Part shown: positions 1-7,079 of the stretch, one piece after another
How positions within the stretch are numbered: the first letter of the stretch is position 1
Layout of the letters: every line of letters begins with the position of its first letter
Origin: Chloroflexota bacterium
GTDB lineage: Bacteria; Chloroflexota; Anaerolineae; Anaerolineales; Villigracilaceae
Length of the DNA: 64,000 bases
Assembly (NCBI GenBank): GCA_016219545.1
Contig: JACRMH010000066.1
Location: 52,975 to 116,974 of the forward strand
Direction of reading: 5' to 3'
Notes under the pieces: model-generated
Databases searched by the model: none
What the model was told of the DNA's origin: nothing
Seen by the model: the letters and a program-made list of their open reading frames with translations, nothing else
Position numbers and translations under genes: made by a program

Positions 1-162
1 CAACTGCGCCATGTGCTTTTGGCAGTAAGGTCAGAAAAATCCGCGATTGAAAACGAGCAGGATATTCTTTTTGTTTTGAAAATCTTTCAGGCTGACTTCA
101 TTGCCTTTGAAATCGGTGAGTGTGAAATTGGGTGCGGGCTTGTTGATCTCGGCGCGGCTCAT
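1..162 (-). CDS. Peroxiredoxin-like (AhpC/TSA, thioredoxin-fold) protein, probable selenoprotein, 3' end outside window
   Basis: Reading from ATG at 162-160 gives 54 codons to the window edge: an APNFTL / GNEVSL / ILLVFNRGFF start typical of AhpC/TSA peroxiredoxin-like proteins. Codon 44 (33-31) is TGA, followed by PYCQKHMAQL. Family members have FWCPFC or similar here, so TGA falls exactly on the first (peroxidatic/CXXC) cysteine, giving a UxxC motif. This is the position where Sec replaces Cys in known selenoproteins. The ATG overlaps the TGA stop of the upstream membrane gene (ATGA), so the two are translationally coupled. Just after the TGA, GCCA and TGGC arms (26-23 and 14-11) with flanking ACT/AGT could form a small hairpin, as a bacterial SECIS would, but the rest of the gene is not in view. 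The alternative is a nonsense-mutated gene. Confidence 0.72.
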
Positions 163-503
163 GGAATCACCAAAATGATTCCGAACACGATCTCAACGAC
201 CAGGCTGATGACATTGGACTGAGTAACGGATTTATCCACGAACATGGATACTCCGCGCACCAGAGCGATCGCCAGATACGCAACGCCGAGCATCATGTAT
301 GCAATGGGTGACTGAACGAAAAGCGGGAACGCGCCTAACGCGATGAAGAATCCGCCGAGCACTGCGCGAATCTCCGTGATGCCGCGTCCACCTTCGGGAT
401 GGAGTCCCGTGAATCCGGTCACTGATTCAGGTTTGAGCAGAGACACCAACCCCGTGAGGATGGTCGCTACTGCGGCGGTGATGTGTAGAATTTGAATAAA
501 CAT
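159..503 (-). CDS. DUF4345-like small membrane protein
   Basis: A 114-residue hydrophobic protein with about four membrane segments. The GITEIRAVLGG motif is typical of DUF4345 proteins, whose function is not known. The start at 503 (MFIQILH) is preferred over an upstream ATG at 566, because the extension runs through an interspersed palindromic repeat. Its stop overlaps the start of the probable selenoprotein peroxiredoxin by ATGA, so the two form a translationally coupled pair. It may simply be carried with the redox protein, and no role can be assigned from sequence. Confidence 0.8.
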   Translation of the reverse strand: MFIQILHITAAVATILTGLVSLLKPESVTGFTGLHPEGGRGITEIRAVLGGFFIALGAFPLFVQSPIAYMMLGVAYLAIALVRGVSMFVDKSVTQSNVISLVVEIVFGIILVIP

Positions 504-521
504 GAATCTCCTAAGTTTTAT

Positions 522-634
522 GTCATTGTGAGGGCGGCGTTTTTTCGCCCGAAGCAATCTCCACATTGGTTAGGGGATTGCTTCACCCTGTCGGGCTGCA
601 ACACTTGCACCGGCACGCAAGTGCAGGTGCAACG
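522..634. repeat. Interspersed palindromic repeat (GTCATTGNGAGG / GAAGCAATC type) with nested hairpin
   Basis: It starts GTCATTGTGAGGGCG, with GAAGCAATCTCC answered by GGGGATTGCTTC. This is the pattern of short extragenic repeats seen in many bacteria. A second hairpin, ACACTTGCACC...AGTGCAGGTG (about 599-633), sits in its 3' part. The same small hairpin recurs in five other places in the window. Confidence 0.65.
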
Positions 635-638
635 AACA

Positions 639-1508
639 TTACTTCAAGCGCGGAATCAACACAGGTGTGTTTTTCTTGTAGTTCTCGTACTCTTCCTGCC
701 CACCCCATTTCTTATCTGCTTTCTTTTCGAGCAGGGGAATGCCGCTGACGCGGGTCAGGAGCAGGGTCACGAACAGGGGCGAGATCATCGCCACCCATTG
801 CCAGCCTTGTAGAACGGGTAAAGCCATGACGGCAATACCAATCCACAGTACGATCTCGCCAAAGTAGTTGGGATGGCGCGAGCGTGACCATAATCCCGTT
901 TGAATGAATTTGCCTTTGTTGGTCGGGTTGGCGTTGAAGCGGCTTTTTTGCGAATCCGCCGCCACTTCCATGATGAAACCGAACAACCACAGCAGGGCGC
1001 CGATCACTGTGTAACAATCCATTTCGACCCGCTTTGAAGTGGTAATGGCTACCAGCGCTGCGGCGGCTGTGAATGTGACCCACAGCGCTTGTATCGTCCA
1101 CACGTTCAGGAAGCGGATGAACATCGGCTTGATCTCATCGAAGCGGTCATCCTTGCCGGCTTTGTGAATGCGCCTGAACAGGAAAGTGCCTAGGCGTAGT
1201 GCCCAGATGATGACCAGTCCCGCCACCAGTAAGGCGCGGGCATCGAGGTTCGGGCTGAAGAACACGGCGATCAATGTGAGCGTGATATAGGTAATACCGC
1301 CGGTGATGTCGAAGAATTTTTCGGTCTGCCAGATATAGGCGGGGATGAAGACCAGCCATTGGATCACAAATGCAAGCCCGACCAATAGGGCAAACGATGG
1401 AATGCCTGCGATCGAACTTCCATGCTGACTGCCCGCTAATGCGACCAGGATCCCGATCACAACGAGGATGGGGAAAACAACCAATGATTTACGTTCCGAC
1501 TCTTTCAT
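639..1508 (-). CDS. DUF1295 family membrane protein (steroid 5-alpha-reductase / ICMT-like fold)
   Basis: A 289-residue multi-pass membrane protein. The C-terminal signature WSRSRHPNYFGE followed by a hydrophobic stretch is characteristic of DUF1295 and of the related isoprenylcysteine methyltransferase and steroid-reductase folds. In those families this region binds the cofactor. The start at 1508 has a good ribosome site (AGGAG before the ATG); the 38-residue upstream extension is not protein-like. It lies 43 bp after the DUF3159 gene on the same strand, so a membrane-protein operon is likely. The substrate is unknown; a lipid or isoprenoid reductase role is only a guess from the fold. Confidence 0.85.
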   Translation of the reverse strand: MKESERKSLVVFPILVVIGILVALAGSQHGSSIAGIPSFALLVGLAFVIQWLVFIPAYIWQTEKFFDITGGITYITLTLIAVFFSPNLDARALLVAGLVIIWALRLGTFLFRRIHKAGKDDRFDEIKPMFIRFLNVWTIQALWVTFTAAAALVAITTSKRVEMDCYTVIGALLWLFGFIMEVAADSQKSRFNANPTNKGKFIQTGLWSRSRHPNYFGEIVLWIGIAVMALPVLQGWQWVAMISPLFVTLLLTRVSGIPLLEKKADKKWGGQEEYENYKKNTPVLIPRLK

Positions 1509-1551
1509 GAAATTTCTCCTTTTTGTATGCGACTTGAGTGTCGCGCTATGA

Positions 1552-2229
1552 TTAAAATCCGCGCTTCTGACTCTGCCACGGCGCGGGCACGTGGGTTTTG
1601 AATTCTTCGACACTTGGACCATGCAGATTCGCCAGTCGCCATGTGCCGTACAAATAACTAAGGACCAAGAGTAAGATCGTTGCCGGCCAACCAGTGATGA
1701 AATTGGTTACCGCCAGCATGGACGTGTTCGCTTGTTGAAAGAACGAAAATTGCAGATATAAGCGTAAGGCAAAAAAGATAACCCATGCAAAGGTAACTTC
1801 GCTGTAAGCCGGTCTCACTTCCGGATGCCAGTACCATTCCAGCGGCCAGCGGCGTGCAATGTAGCTTGTCCACGCCACCATGGGGCGGCGGATAACGAGG
1901 CTGAGGATCGCGAGCAAAAGAGTCATGCTGCCACTAACGAGTCCGGGGAGGAAGAAGCCTTCCGACTTGCCGAGTACCCACACCAATGCGATCGCAACCA
2001 ACACACTGCCTATACCTGCAAGCGCGTACCACAGGGATTGTTTTCTCAGCAGGCGAAAGATCGCGATGATGATGGAAAGAATCAGCGCGCCGTACATTGC
2101 CGCTTGAAAATTCATCAATCCATTTAGCAGAAGAAAAACAATGGGCGGAAGGATCGCGTCGAGGACTGAATTCTGTCCCGAAACAACGACGCGGAACTCT
2201 TCAAAGATTTCGCGTGATTTATCCAGCAT
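1552..2229 (-). CDS. DUF3159-like integral membrane protein
   Basis: A 225-residue protein with about six membrane segments and a short soluble N-terminus (MLDKSREIFEEF). The VLDAILPP start of the membrane part and the IRRPMV and RLYLQ motifs are typical of the DUF3159 family. No function is established. The start at 2229 overlaps the end of the DUF1475 gene by 11 bp. Two ATGs further upstream (2262 and 2289) are possible but would overlap that gene more deeply. It belongs to a run of four small membrane genes read leftward. Confidence 0.78.
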   Translation of the reverse strand: MLDKSREIFEEFRVVVSGQNSVLDAILPPIVFLLLNGLMNFQAAMYGALILSIIIAIFRLLRKQSLWYALAGIGSVLVAIALVWVLGKSEGFFLPGLVSGSMTLLLAILSLVIRRPMVAWTSYIARRWPLEWYWHPEVRPAYSEVTFAWVIFFALRLYLQFSFFQQANTSMLAVTNFITGWPATILLLVLSYLYGTWRLANLHGPSVEEFKTHVPAPWQSQKRGF

Positions 2230-2548
2230 GTTTTCCCAGGAAGAATTTTTTCCAATCGCCATTGCTGGATTGCAGGTTGAGGAAGACATACAAACTGCCG
2301 GCGAAGAATCCGAGAGTCATCATGGCGATTGTCCATAGGATGGCAATGGGCAGGGACTTTTCGCGGTAGATGATCCACATCGAGAAGAGGATGAAGCCGG
2401 TGTATAGGTCAACGAGTGAAACGATGCCCCACGGCATGGCGATCAATTTGCTGCCTTCGCCTGCGAAATCACCGATGGTAAAGCCGTAGATCAGTACAGC
2501 GGTCATGGCAAGAATGCCGAGGATGGAAATGATTTTTGCGGTTTTCAT
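2219..2548 (-). CDS. DUF1475-like small membrane protein
   Basis: A 109-residue protein with three to four predicted membrane helices. The IGDF, GFILFSMWIIYREKS and MMTLGFF blocks are arranged as in DUF1475 proteins, which occur in bacteria and plants without known function. It is the first gene of the leftward membrane-protein group and overlaps the next gene by 11 bp, so the two are likely translated together. Upstream lies an inverted pair of TGGTTGAGTAG-type repeats, which separates it from the DegV gene. Confidence 0.75.
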   Translation of the reverse strand: MKTAKIISILGILAMTAVLIYGFTIGDFAGEGSKLIAMPWGIVSLVDLYTGFILFSMWIIYREKSLPIAILWTIAMMTLGFFAGSLYVFLNLQSSNGDWKKFFLGKHAG

Positions 2549-2571
2549 GTTTTGTTCCTACTATATTCTGT

Positions 2572-2690
2572 TGGTTGAGTAGCGATGGTGTTCTTCCGTC
2601 GCGTATCGAAACCAACAAGCGACAAAGGTACTTTCATTCACTGGTGGTTTCGATACGTCCCTCACTGCGTTTGGGACTACTCAACCACCA
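2572..2690. repeat. Inverted pair of GGTTGAGTAG...CGTATCGAAACC repeats
   Basis: Unit A (2572-2614) runs GGTTGAGTAG...GTATCGAAACC. Unit B (2643-2690) is the inverted form, GGTTTCGATACG...CTACTCAACC. Together they form a long imperfect stem between the DegV and DUF1475 genes. A third copy lies at 7029-7075. Confidence 0.7.
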
Positions 2691-2702
2691 AAGTATTTAT
2701 GA

Positions 2703-3542
2703 CTATTTTTTAGCCGACACGCACGCAAACCCAAGCGCACCAATGCCGAGATGTGCTCCAAGAACTGGCGTGATCTGTACAATGGGAATTTCACCGTCAG
2801 GCAAAAATGATTTTGCCAGATGATAGACCGCGCGCGCTTCCTCTTCCACACCGGCATGGACGATGGCAAGTTTTTCGTAGGGAGCGTACTCACGCAGCCA
2901 ATCGAATAAACGAGCCATGGATTTACTGCGCGTGCGTGTGCGATGCGCGCTGGCGTTGCTCATGTTCATGTGCAGGAGCGGTTTGAGTTGGATCAGGTCG
3001 CCGAATGTGGCGAGCGCAAAATTCATGCGTCCGCTGCGGCGTAGATATTCAAGCGTATTCAAAGCCGCGAAGACATATGCACGCGGCATGGACTCTTTCA
3101 ACGCGGAGATGACCTCATCTACTGATCTTCCGGCGTGTGCAAGTTGCGCGGCCTGCTCGACGAGGAAACCCATGCCAAGGCTGAGTTGGGTCGAATCAAC
3201 CACAATGACAGGGATCCGCGTGAATTCTTTTGCCGCTGTCCGCGCGGAGTTGACCGTTGCGCTGAGAGTCTCCGAGAGGTGAATGGAAATAATTGCCGGT
3301 GCGCCTTCATCCGCGAGCCGGCTGTATGCCTGCTTGAAAATTTCCGAACCCGGCGCCGCGGTCTTGGGATGCGGATTGAAATGCGGCAACTGGTTATAAA
3401 ATTCTTCGCGGGTCATATCCACGCCATCTAGATATGATTTATCGCCCACGTTGATGCTTAAGGGAATCACGGTGATCCCGTATTGGCTTACGATTTCGGA
3501 CGGCAGATCGCAAGTGCTGTCAGTGACAATGGCAATATTCAA
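2703..3542 (-). CDS. DegV family protein (fatty-acid-binding, FakB-like)
   Basis: A 279-residue DegV protein. It opens with IAIVTDSTCDLP, followed by GITVIPLSI, PKTAAPGSEIF and the LRRSGRM motif, all standard for the family. DegV/FakB proteins bind a fatty acid and present it to the kinase FakA. No fakA is in this window. The start is TTG at 3542, supported by AAGGAG six bases upstream; no ATG fits. It begins 30 bp after the heliorhodopsin stop on the same strand, which suggests co-transcription with the light-sensing genes. A link to membrane lipids would be plausible but is inference. Confidence 0.88.
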   Translation of the reverse strand: MNIAIVTDSTCDLPSEIVSQYGITVIPLSINVGDKSYLDGVDMTREEFYNQLPHFNPHPKTAAPGSEIFKQAYSRLADEGAPAIISIHLSETLSATVNSARTAAKEFTRIPVIVVDSTQLSLGMGFLVEQAAQLAHAGRSVDEVISALKESMPRAYVFAALNTLEYLRRSGRMNFALATFGDLIQLKPLLHMNMSNASAHRTRTRSKSMARLFDWLREYAPYEKLAIVHAGVEEEARAVYHLAKSFLPDGEIPIVQITPVLGAHLGIGALGFACVSAKK

Positions 3543-3572
3543 GAGTTTCTCCTTGGGTATCTGTTTTTTGCT

Positions 3573-4352
3573 CTATACCGGAGCCAGTGTGCCGGCAAAA
3601 ATCATCCAGGCTAAAACTGTTTTTGCAACCAAGCTTAGGATAATGAACGCGCGTTCACCATACAGGTAGTTTTTCCACGGGCCGATCTTTTTGTACTGAA
3701 GGTACATATTGACCGCAAAGGTGTTGAAGAAGACAAACAATGTGGGGATGATGGCGTAAACAAAGGCGGGTGGTTTGGCTTCGCCGCCAGAGGCGATGGA
3801 GCCGAAGAAGTAAATGAAAATCACCAGCCAGGGGATGATCCCGGCAATCGAACCAAACGAGAACGGTGTCCAGTCCAATTTTTCCCTGCCTTGATTCAGG
3901 CTTTCCATGAGCAGTCCAAGTAGATTCATCATCGCGTTCAAGCCGAACATTAGGATAATGGCGCCCAAATCCCAGACCCCAGCCAACATGCCAATAAGAA
4001 CAATCATCAGAGATGAACTGAGGGCATATTCATAAAAGCGGATGGGGTTCTTGTTATGGGTCAGGTTTTCGATATAGTGCGAGTAGCCGATGCTTGAAAG
4101 ATAAAAATGCGCAACCGCCGATAACAGCAGAAATATTGCAACTGAGGGACCGAGCGGCAGTTCGTAGAATAGTTTGGCTTGCGGGGAAAGCGAGAAGGTG
4201 GCGGTATCAAAACTTAGAAAATTTGTAAAGACGGGATAGGTGGTATCGTTGCTGACAACCCACATGAATACTCCCTGAATCAGGTGAAGAAATCCCATGA
4301 TTAAGTTGAAGTTGCGAAGTTTTGAATAAGTTTTATTGTTTGTTTCAGACAT
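3573..4352 (-). CDS. Heliorhodopsin
   Basis: A 259-residue seven-helix protein. The RFYEYALSSSLM motif in helix 3 places E108 as the retinal Schiff-base counterion, as in heliorhodopsins (R-x-x-E-Y). SLVAKTVLAW in helix 7 carries the retinal-binding lysine, K244. NLLGLLME and GPWKNYLYGE also fit the family. Length matches the usual 250-270 residues. Heliorhodopsins bind retinal, sit inverted in the membrane compared with other microbial rhodopsins, and show slow photocycles without clear ion pumping. The start at 4352 has AGGAG at the right distance. It follows the B12-type regulator by 49 bp and precedes degV by 30 bp. No retinal-synthesis gene is nearby. Confidence 0.92.
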   Translation of the reverse strand: MSETNNKTYSKLRNFNLIMGFLHLIQGVFMWVVSNDTTYPVFTNFLSFDTATFSLSPQAKLFYELPLGPSVAIFLLLSAVAHFYLSSIGYSHYIENLTHNKNPIRFYEYALSSSLMIVLIGMLAGVWDLGAIILMFGLNAMMNLLGLLMESLNQGREKLDWTPFSFGSIAGIIPWLVIFIYFFGSIASGGEAKPPAFVYAIIPTLFVFFNTFAVNMYLQYKKIGPWKNYLYGERAFIILSLVAKTVLAWMIFAGTLAPV

Positions 4353-4401
4353 TGTATAGCTCCTTTTGGTTTTTGGATTACTTATTTTAGACTTGTTCAT
4401 T

Positions 4402-5712
4402 CTAACTGGCTGAATAAGCCTGTGTTTTCAACCAGGCTTTGATCGGCGCGCCAGTGCCGTTGATGTGCTTATCCACTGCCGAGGAATAACTTTGCAGGAA
4501 AGTTGCCATTTCCTGCGGCGAGCGTTTTTGTGATTGCATCAGAACTTTCACCCATTCCATTTCCTGCGTGACATATTCCATGTCGCCGAGCTGCAGCGCC
4601 GCGCTGATGTTGTCGCCGAGGAATTGGATGCCGGTGTGGACTCCTGCGGAGTTTGCAATGAGAGTCGACAGGGATTCTTTTAATGTGCTCTCAATGTGCG
4701 TGCGGTTGGCGATAAATCCGCGCAGGGTGTTTTGATATTTTTGCGAAACGGGACCGGGTATGTTGGGCTTTGTCTTTTTCTTCAAAATGATCTCAGTTTG
4801 TTTAAGTGCATCCTGGACTGTATCACCGAGATAATACCCGGCGACATGATTTTCCAAACCGGGCTGAGTGTTGAAGATGCGTCCGCCGAACGCGATAGGG
4901 ATATTCATCTCCGAAAGCGCGGCGACTGTCGTCTGCAAGGATGCGGCAGTGATCAGCGACTGCGCGACAAGGATGACCAGATTTGTATCGGTGGATTTGA
5001 TCGCTCCCTCGAATTGATCCACTGGAACATTTGCGCCAAGATAGACCACGTTCAACCCGTGGCGGCGCAATAAGAGCGCAAGGAGCAAAGCGGCAAAGGT
5101 ATGCTCTTCACCAGCCGGGCATCCCACCATGACGGTCTGTTTGCTGGTTGGGACAGGCGCTGCGCTCATCAGCGAGTCCAACCGGCGCATGACGAGCCCG
5201 GAGGCGAAATGTTCCTGCTGTACAGAGGCCTTGTTCTCATACCATAGCCGTCCAATCTCGGCCAGTCCCTTTTGCAAAACTTCCATGCAAACGGATTCAA
5301 CTGGGAACATGGTGAAAGCCTTGTTCAAAGCCTGTTCGGACTCTGTTTCTTTAAATGACAAGACTGCTTCAAGCCAGTGAACGCGGATGGAATCCAGAGT
5401 GGTGCCTGTGGGCACATAAATGGCAGGAAGTGTTTGCGTAGTGGGCATTGACCCAGCCAGCGGATCCAACCCCGCGTTCATGCGCTCGTTCCATAACTCG
5501 ACTGCGCTTGAGATGGATAATCCCTCCTCCATCCGCGCGATCAACCATTTGATGGTCTCGATGTCATATTGCGAATAAAGGCGGTGACCGCCCTCGGTTC
5601 TCTGCGGCGCGGGCAGACCGTAACGCCGCTCCCATGCGCGCAGGGTATCGGCAGGGAGATTGGTTTCCTTCAAAACAACTTTGATGTTATAGGTCGGTGT
5701 GGTACTGAGCAT
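4402..5712 (-). CDS. MerR-family regulator with cobalamin-binding domains (CarH/LitR-like photoreceptor)
   Basis: A 436-residue protein. Residues 8-75 are a MerR winged helix (RAWERRYGLP, GGHRLYS). A four-helix B12-cap domain follows with the W-x5-V-x2-EH signature (LWYENKASVQQEH). A Rossmann-type B12-binding domain then has GEEH, in which H204 would be the lower axial cobalt ligand, and YLGANVP. This domain order is that of CarH, which uses adenosylcobalamin as a light sensor and derepresses genes in light. An extra C-terminal region of about 110 residues is unassigned. The start at 5712 has CAGGAG upstream; the longer reading frame to 6009 is probably not translated. It is first in an apparent operon with heliorhodopsin and degV. 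Confidence 0.88.
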   Translation of the reverse strand: MLSTTPTYNIKVVLKETNLPADTLRAWERRYGLPAPQRTEGGHRLYSQYDIETIKWLIARMEEGLSISSAVELWNERMNAGLDPLAGSMPTTQTLPAIYVPTGTTLDSIRVHWLEAVLSFKETESEQALNKAFTMFPVESVCMEVLQKGLAEIGRLWYENKASVQQEHFASGLVMRRLDSLMSAAPVPTSKQTVMVGCPAGEEHTFAALLLALLLRRHGLNVVYLGANVPVDQFEGAIKSTDTNLVILVAQSLITAASLQTTVAALSEMNIPIAFGGRIFNTQPGLENHVAGYYLGDTVQDALKQTEIILKKKTKPNIPGPVSQKYQNTLRGFIANRTHIESTLKESLSTLIANSAGVHTGIQFLGDNISAALQLGDMEYVTQEMEWVKVLMQSQKRSPQEMATFLQSYSSAVDKHINGTGAPIKAWLKTQAYSAS

Positions 5713-5740
5713 TTTGGCTCCTGACTTTCGAGAAATTGTT

Positions 5741-5768
5741 TGTCCATATTTTGCACAGGTATTGTACC
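5741..5768 (-). promoter_or_regulatory. Three 11-bp-phased TGTACA-like boxes upstream of the CarH-like gene
   Basis: On the plus strand TGTCCA (5741), TGCACA (5752) and TGTACC (5763) are spaced exactly 11 bp and each differs from TGTACA at one position. CarH operators are described as three 11-bp direct repeats with a TnTACA core. The boxes lie 29-56 bp in front of the regulator's ATG, and TACAAT, a possible -10, overlaps the outermost box. This suggests autoregulation. Confidence 0.5.
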
Positions 5769-5886
5769 ATGCTTTGAGAGCCTGGGTTGTGGAAATATTA
5801 CCCCTGTTAAAGACAAAGCCTTGGAGGTCTCGCGTAGCGGACTCCGAGGCTTGCGGATGATTTTGTATGCTATATACTTTGAAACG

Positions 5887-5964
5887 GAGCGTATCTTTTA
5901 AAGGCAAGGAAGCATCCAAAGCGAAGCTGAGGGTGTAATAGTGGTTCGAGTCCGCTTGCGCTCT
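5887..5964 (+). other. Possible degenerate tRNA-like remnant
   Basis: GAGCGTA (5887-5893) can pair along seven positions with TGCGCTC (5957-5963). AGTGG-TTCGAGT-CCGCT (5940-5956) is a perfect T-arm with invariant bases. TTTTAAAGGCAAGGAA (5896-5911) resembles a weak D-arm with A14, GG and A21. The anticodon arm does not form (no U33, mismatched stem) and there is no CCA. It is a fossil tRNA at best, or coincidence. It lies in the 293-bp gap between the regulator and the APH gene. Confidence 0.25.
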
Positions 5965-6005
5965 ATTTTGCCTTAATTGCCCACTGCTGAACGCACTCGA
6001 CTGCT

Positions 6006-7019
6006 TCACCTTGTCCGATATAAATTATCAGTTCTATCCGCGATCTCGATGGTTTGTCCCGACTTAAAATTGCTCGTAAACCAGCCATAGGATCGTTCCC
6101 GATCCGCGCCGCCTTCATGGCTCAATAACAACTGTTCACCGATGACGACCAAATCCTGAATGACGCGCTCATAGCGGTAATACGCCAGTGCGGACAGATT
6201 TATTTCCGTTTCGCCATAGCCTTCATAGAACAGACCTTCTTTCCACTCACTCTTCCAAATTTCATCAATCCCGCCGCCGATAAACATCAGGTCACGTTCT
6301 TTCGGCGCGAGGATGGGATTGTCCCAATCCACGATGTAAAGCTCACTCTTGTTGCTGATGAGGATATTACCGCCATGAATGTCCGAGTGACACAAGACCA
6401 ACTCCAATGGTTCGAATTGAAGTTCTACAGCGAGTTGCTCAGCTCGTTCAACGAGGCGAGAGATTTCATCCCGTTTTGATATCATATACTCAGCCAATTT
6501 CGCGGAGGTTGAGTCGTCAAAGGATTTGTTTTCCACGAATGTCTGCAACGACTTAACGCTTTTCCGTCCCTGCGGGGAAAAATTCTCCTGCGGGATCAGT
6601 TGCCTTAGTTCTGGCGGGATTTGCACAGTGTGAATCTTTTTTAGCGCTGCGCCAAGAGTCTGTCTGTGCTGATTCGTCATCTCCATGTCAAAGCCATTTT
6701 TCCCTTCGATGAATGGATAGAGGATCATCTTATATTCATCAAAGTCCGCCCAGCGTTGATTTGATTTCGTTTCAAACGGGACAATAATTTCTTGAACCCC
6801 TTTCGATTTAAGAAAAAGCGGAATCGTCACGCTGATTTCTTCAAAGTCTTTTCTCAATTTCAGGAAATATGCTGTTCCACCATCCGGGACCACACGATAG
6901 ACGGCTGTCCCCAAGTCCGCGCCGATGGGGAGGAAGGTCAGTTCAGCGCCTTGTAAATCATATTCGTCTTTCAGACGGGAAATGATGAGGTCGTCTTTGA
7001 TGTCAGGTTTTTCGAGCAT
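6006..7019 (-). CDS. APH-family phosphotransferase (aminoglycoside phosphotransferase fold)
   Basis: A 337-residue protein with the protein-kinase-like APH fold. The Brenner-type catalytic motif is CHSDIHGGNIL and the metal-binding motif is IVDWDNP. The overall arrangement resembles spectinomycin phosphotransferase APH(9), but environmental members of the family phosphorylate many small alcohols. Resistance cannot be claimed from sequence. It is flanked by a GGTTGAATAG-type repeat upstream and a 293-bp gap downstream, so it is probably its own transcription unit. Confidence 0.82.
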   Translation of the reverse strand: MLEKPDIKDDLIISRLKDEYDLQGAELTFLPIGADLGTAVYRVVPDGGTAYFLKLRKDFEEISVTIPLFLKSKGVQEIIVPFETKSNQRWADFDEYKMILYPFIEGKNGFDMEMTNQHRQTLGAALKKIHTVQIPPELRQLIPQENFSPQGRKSVKSLQTFVENKSFDDSTSAKLAEYMISKRDEISRLVERAEQLAVELQFEPLELVLCHSDIHGGNILISNKSELYIVDWDNPILAPKERDLMFIGGGIDEIWKSEWKEGLFYEGYGETEINLSALAYYRYERVIQDLVVIGEQLLLSHEGGADRERSYGWFTSNFKSGQTIEIADRTDNLYRTR

Positions 7020-7028
7020 ATATACCTC

Positions 7029-7075
7029 GGTGGTTGAATAGCCCTGAGCGAAAGCGAAGGGCGTATCGAAACCAA
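7029..7075. repeat. GGTTGAATAG...CGTATCGAAACC repeat copy
   Basis: A single copy of the repeat seen as an inverted pair at 2572-2690. GGTGGTTGAATAG and CGTATCGAAACCA flank a GCCCTGAGCGAAAGCGAAGGGC hairpin. A related GAGCGACAGCGAAGGG core appears at about 40613. Confidence 0.65.
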
Positions 7076-7079
7076 CGAT

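Noticed and set aside
492..812. Plus-strand open frame across the repeat at 522-634
   Set aside because: It consists of repeat sequence plus the antisense of the DUF1295 gene.
5713..6009. N-terminal extension of the B12-type regulator (about 99 extra residues)
   Set aside because: The MerR domain normally begins near residue 8-10, and ATG 5712 has a good ribosome site. The extension crosses the TGTACA-like boxes and the tRNA-like stretch and looks non-coding.
6006..7019. Antibiotic-resistance call for the APH-family gene
   Set aside because: The fold and catalytic motifs are clear, but the family is broad and no resistance context or mobile element is adjacent.
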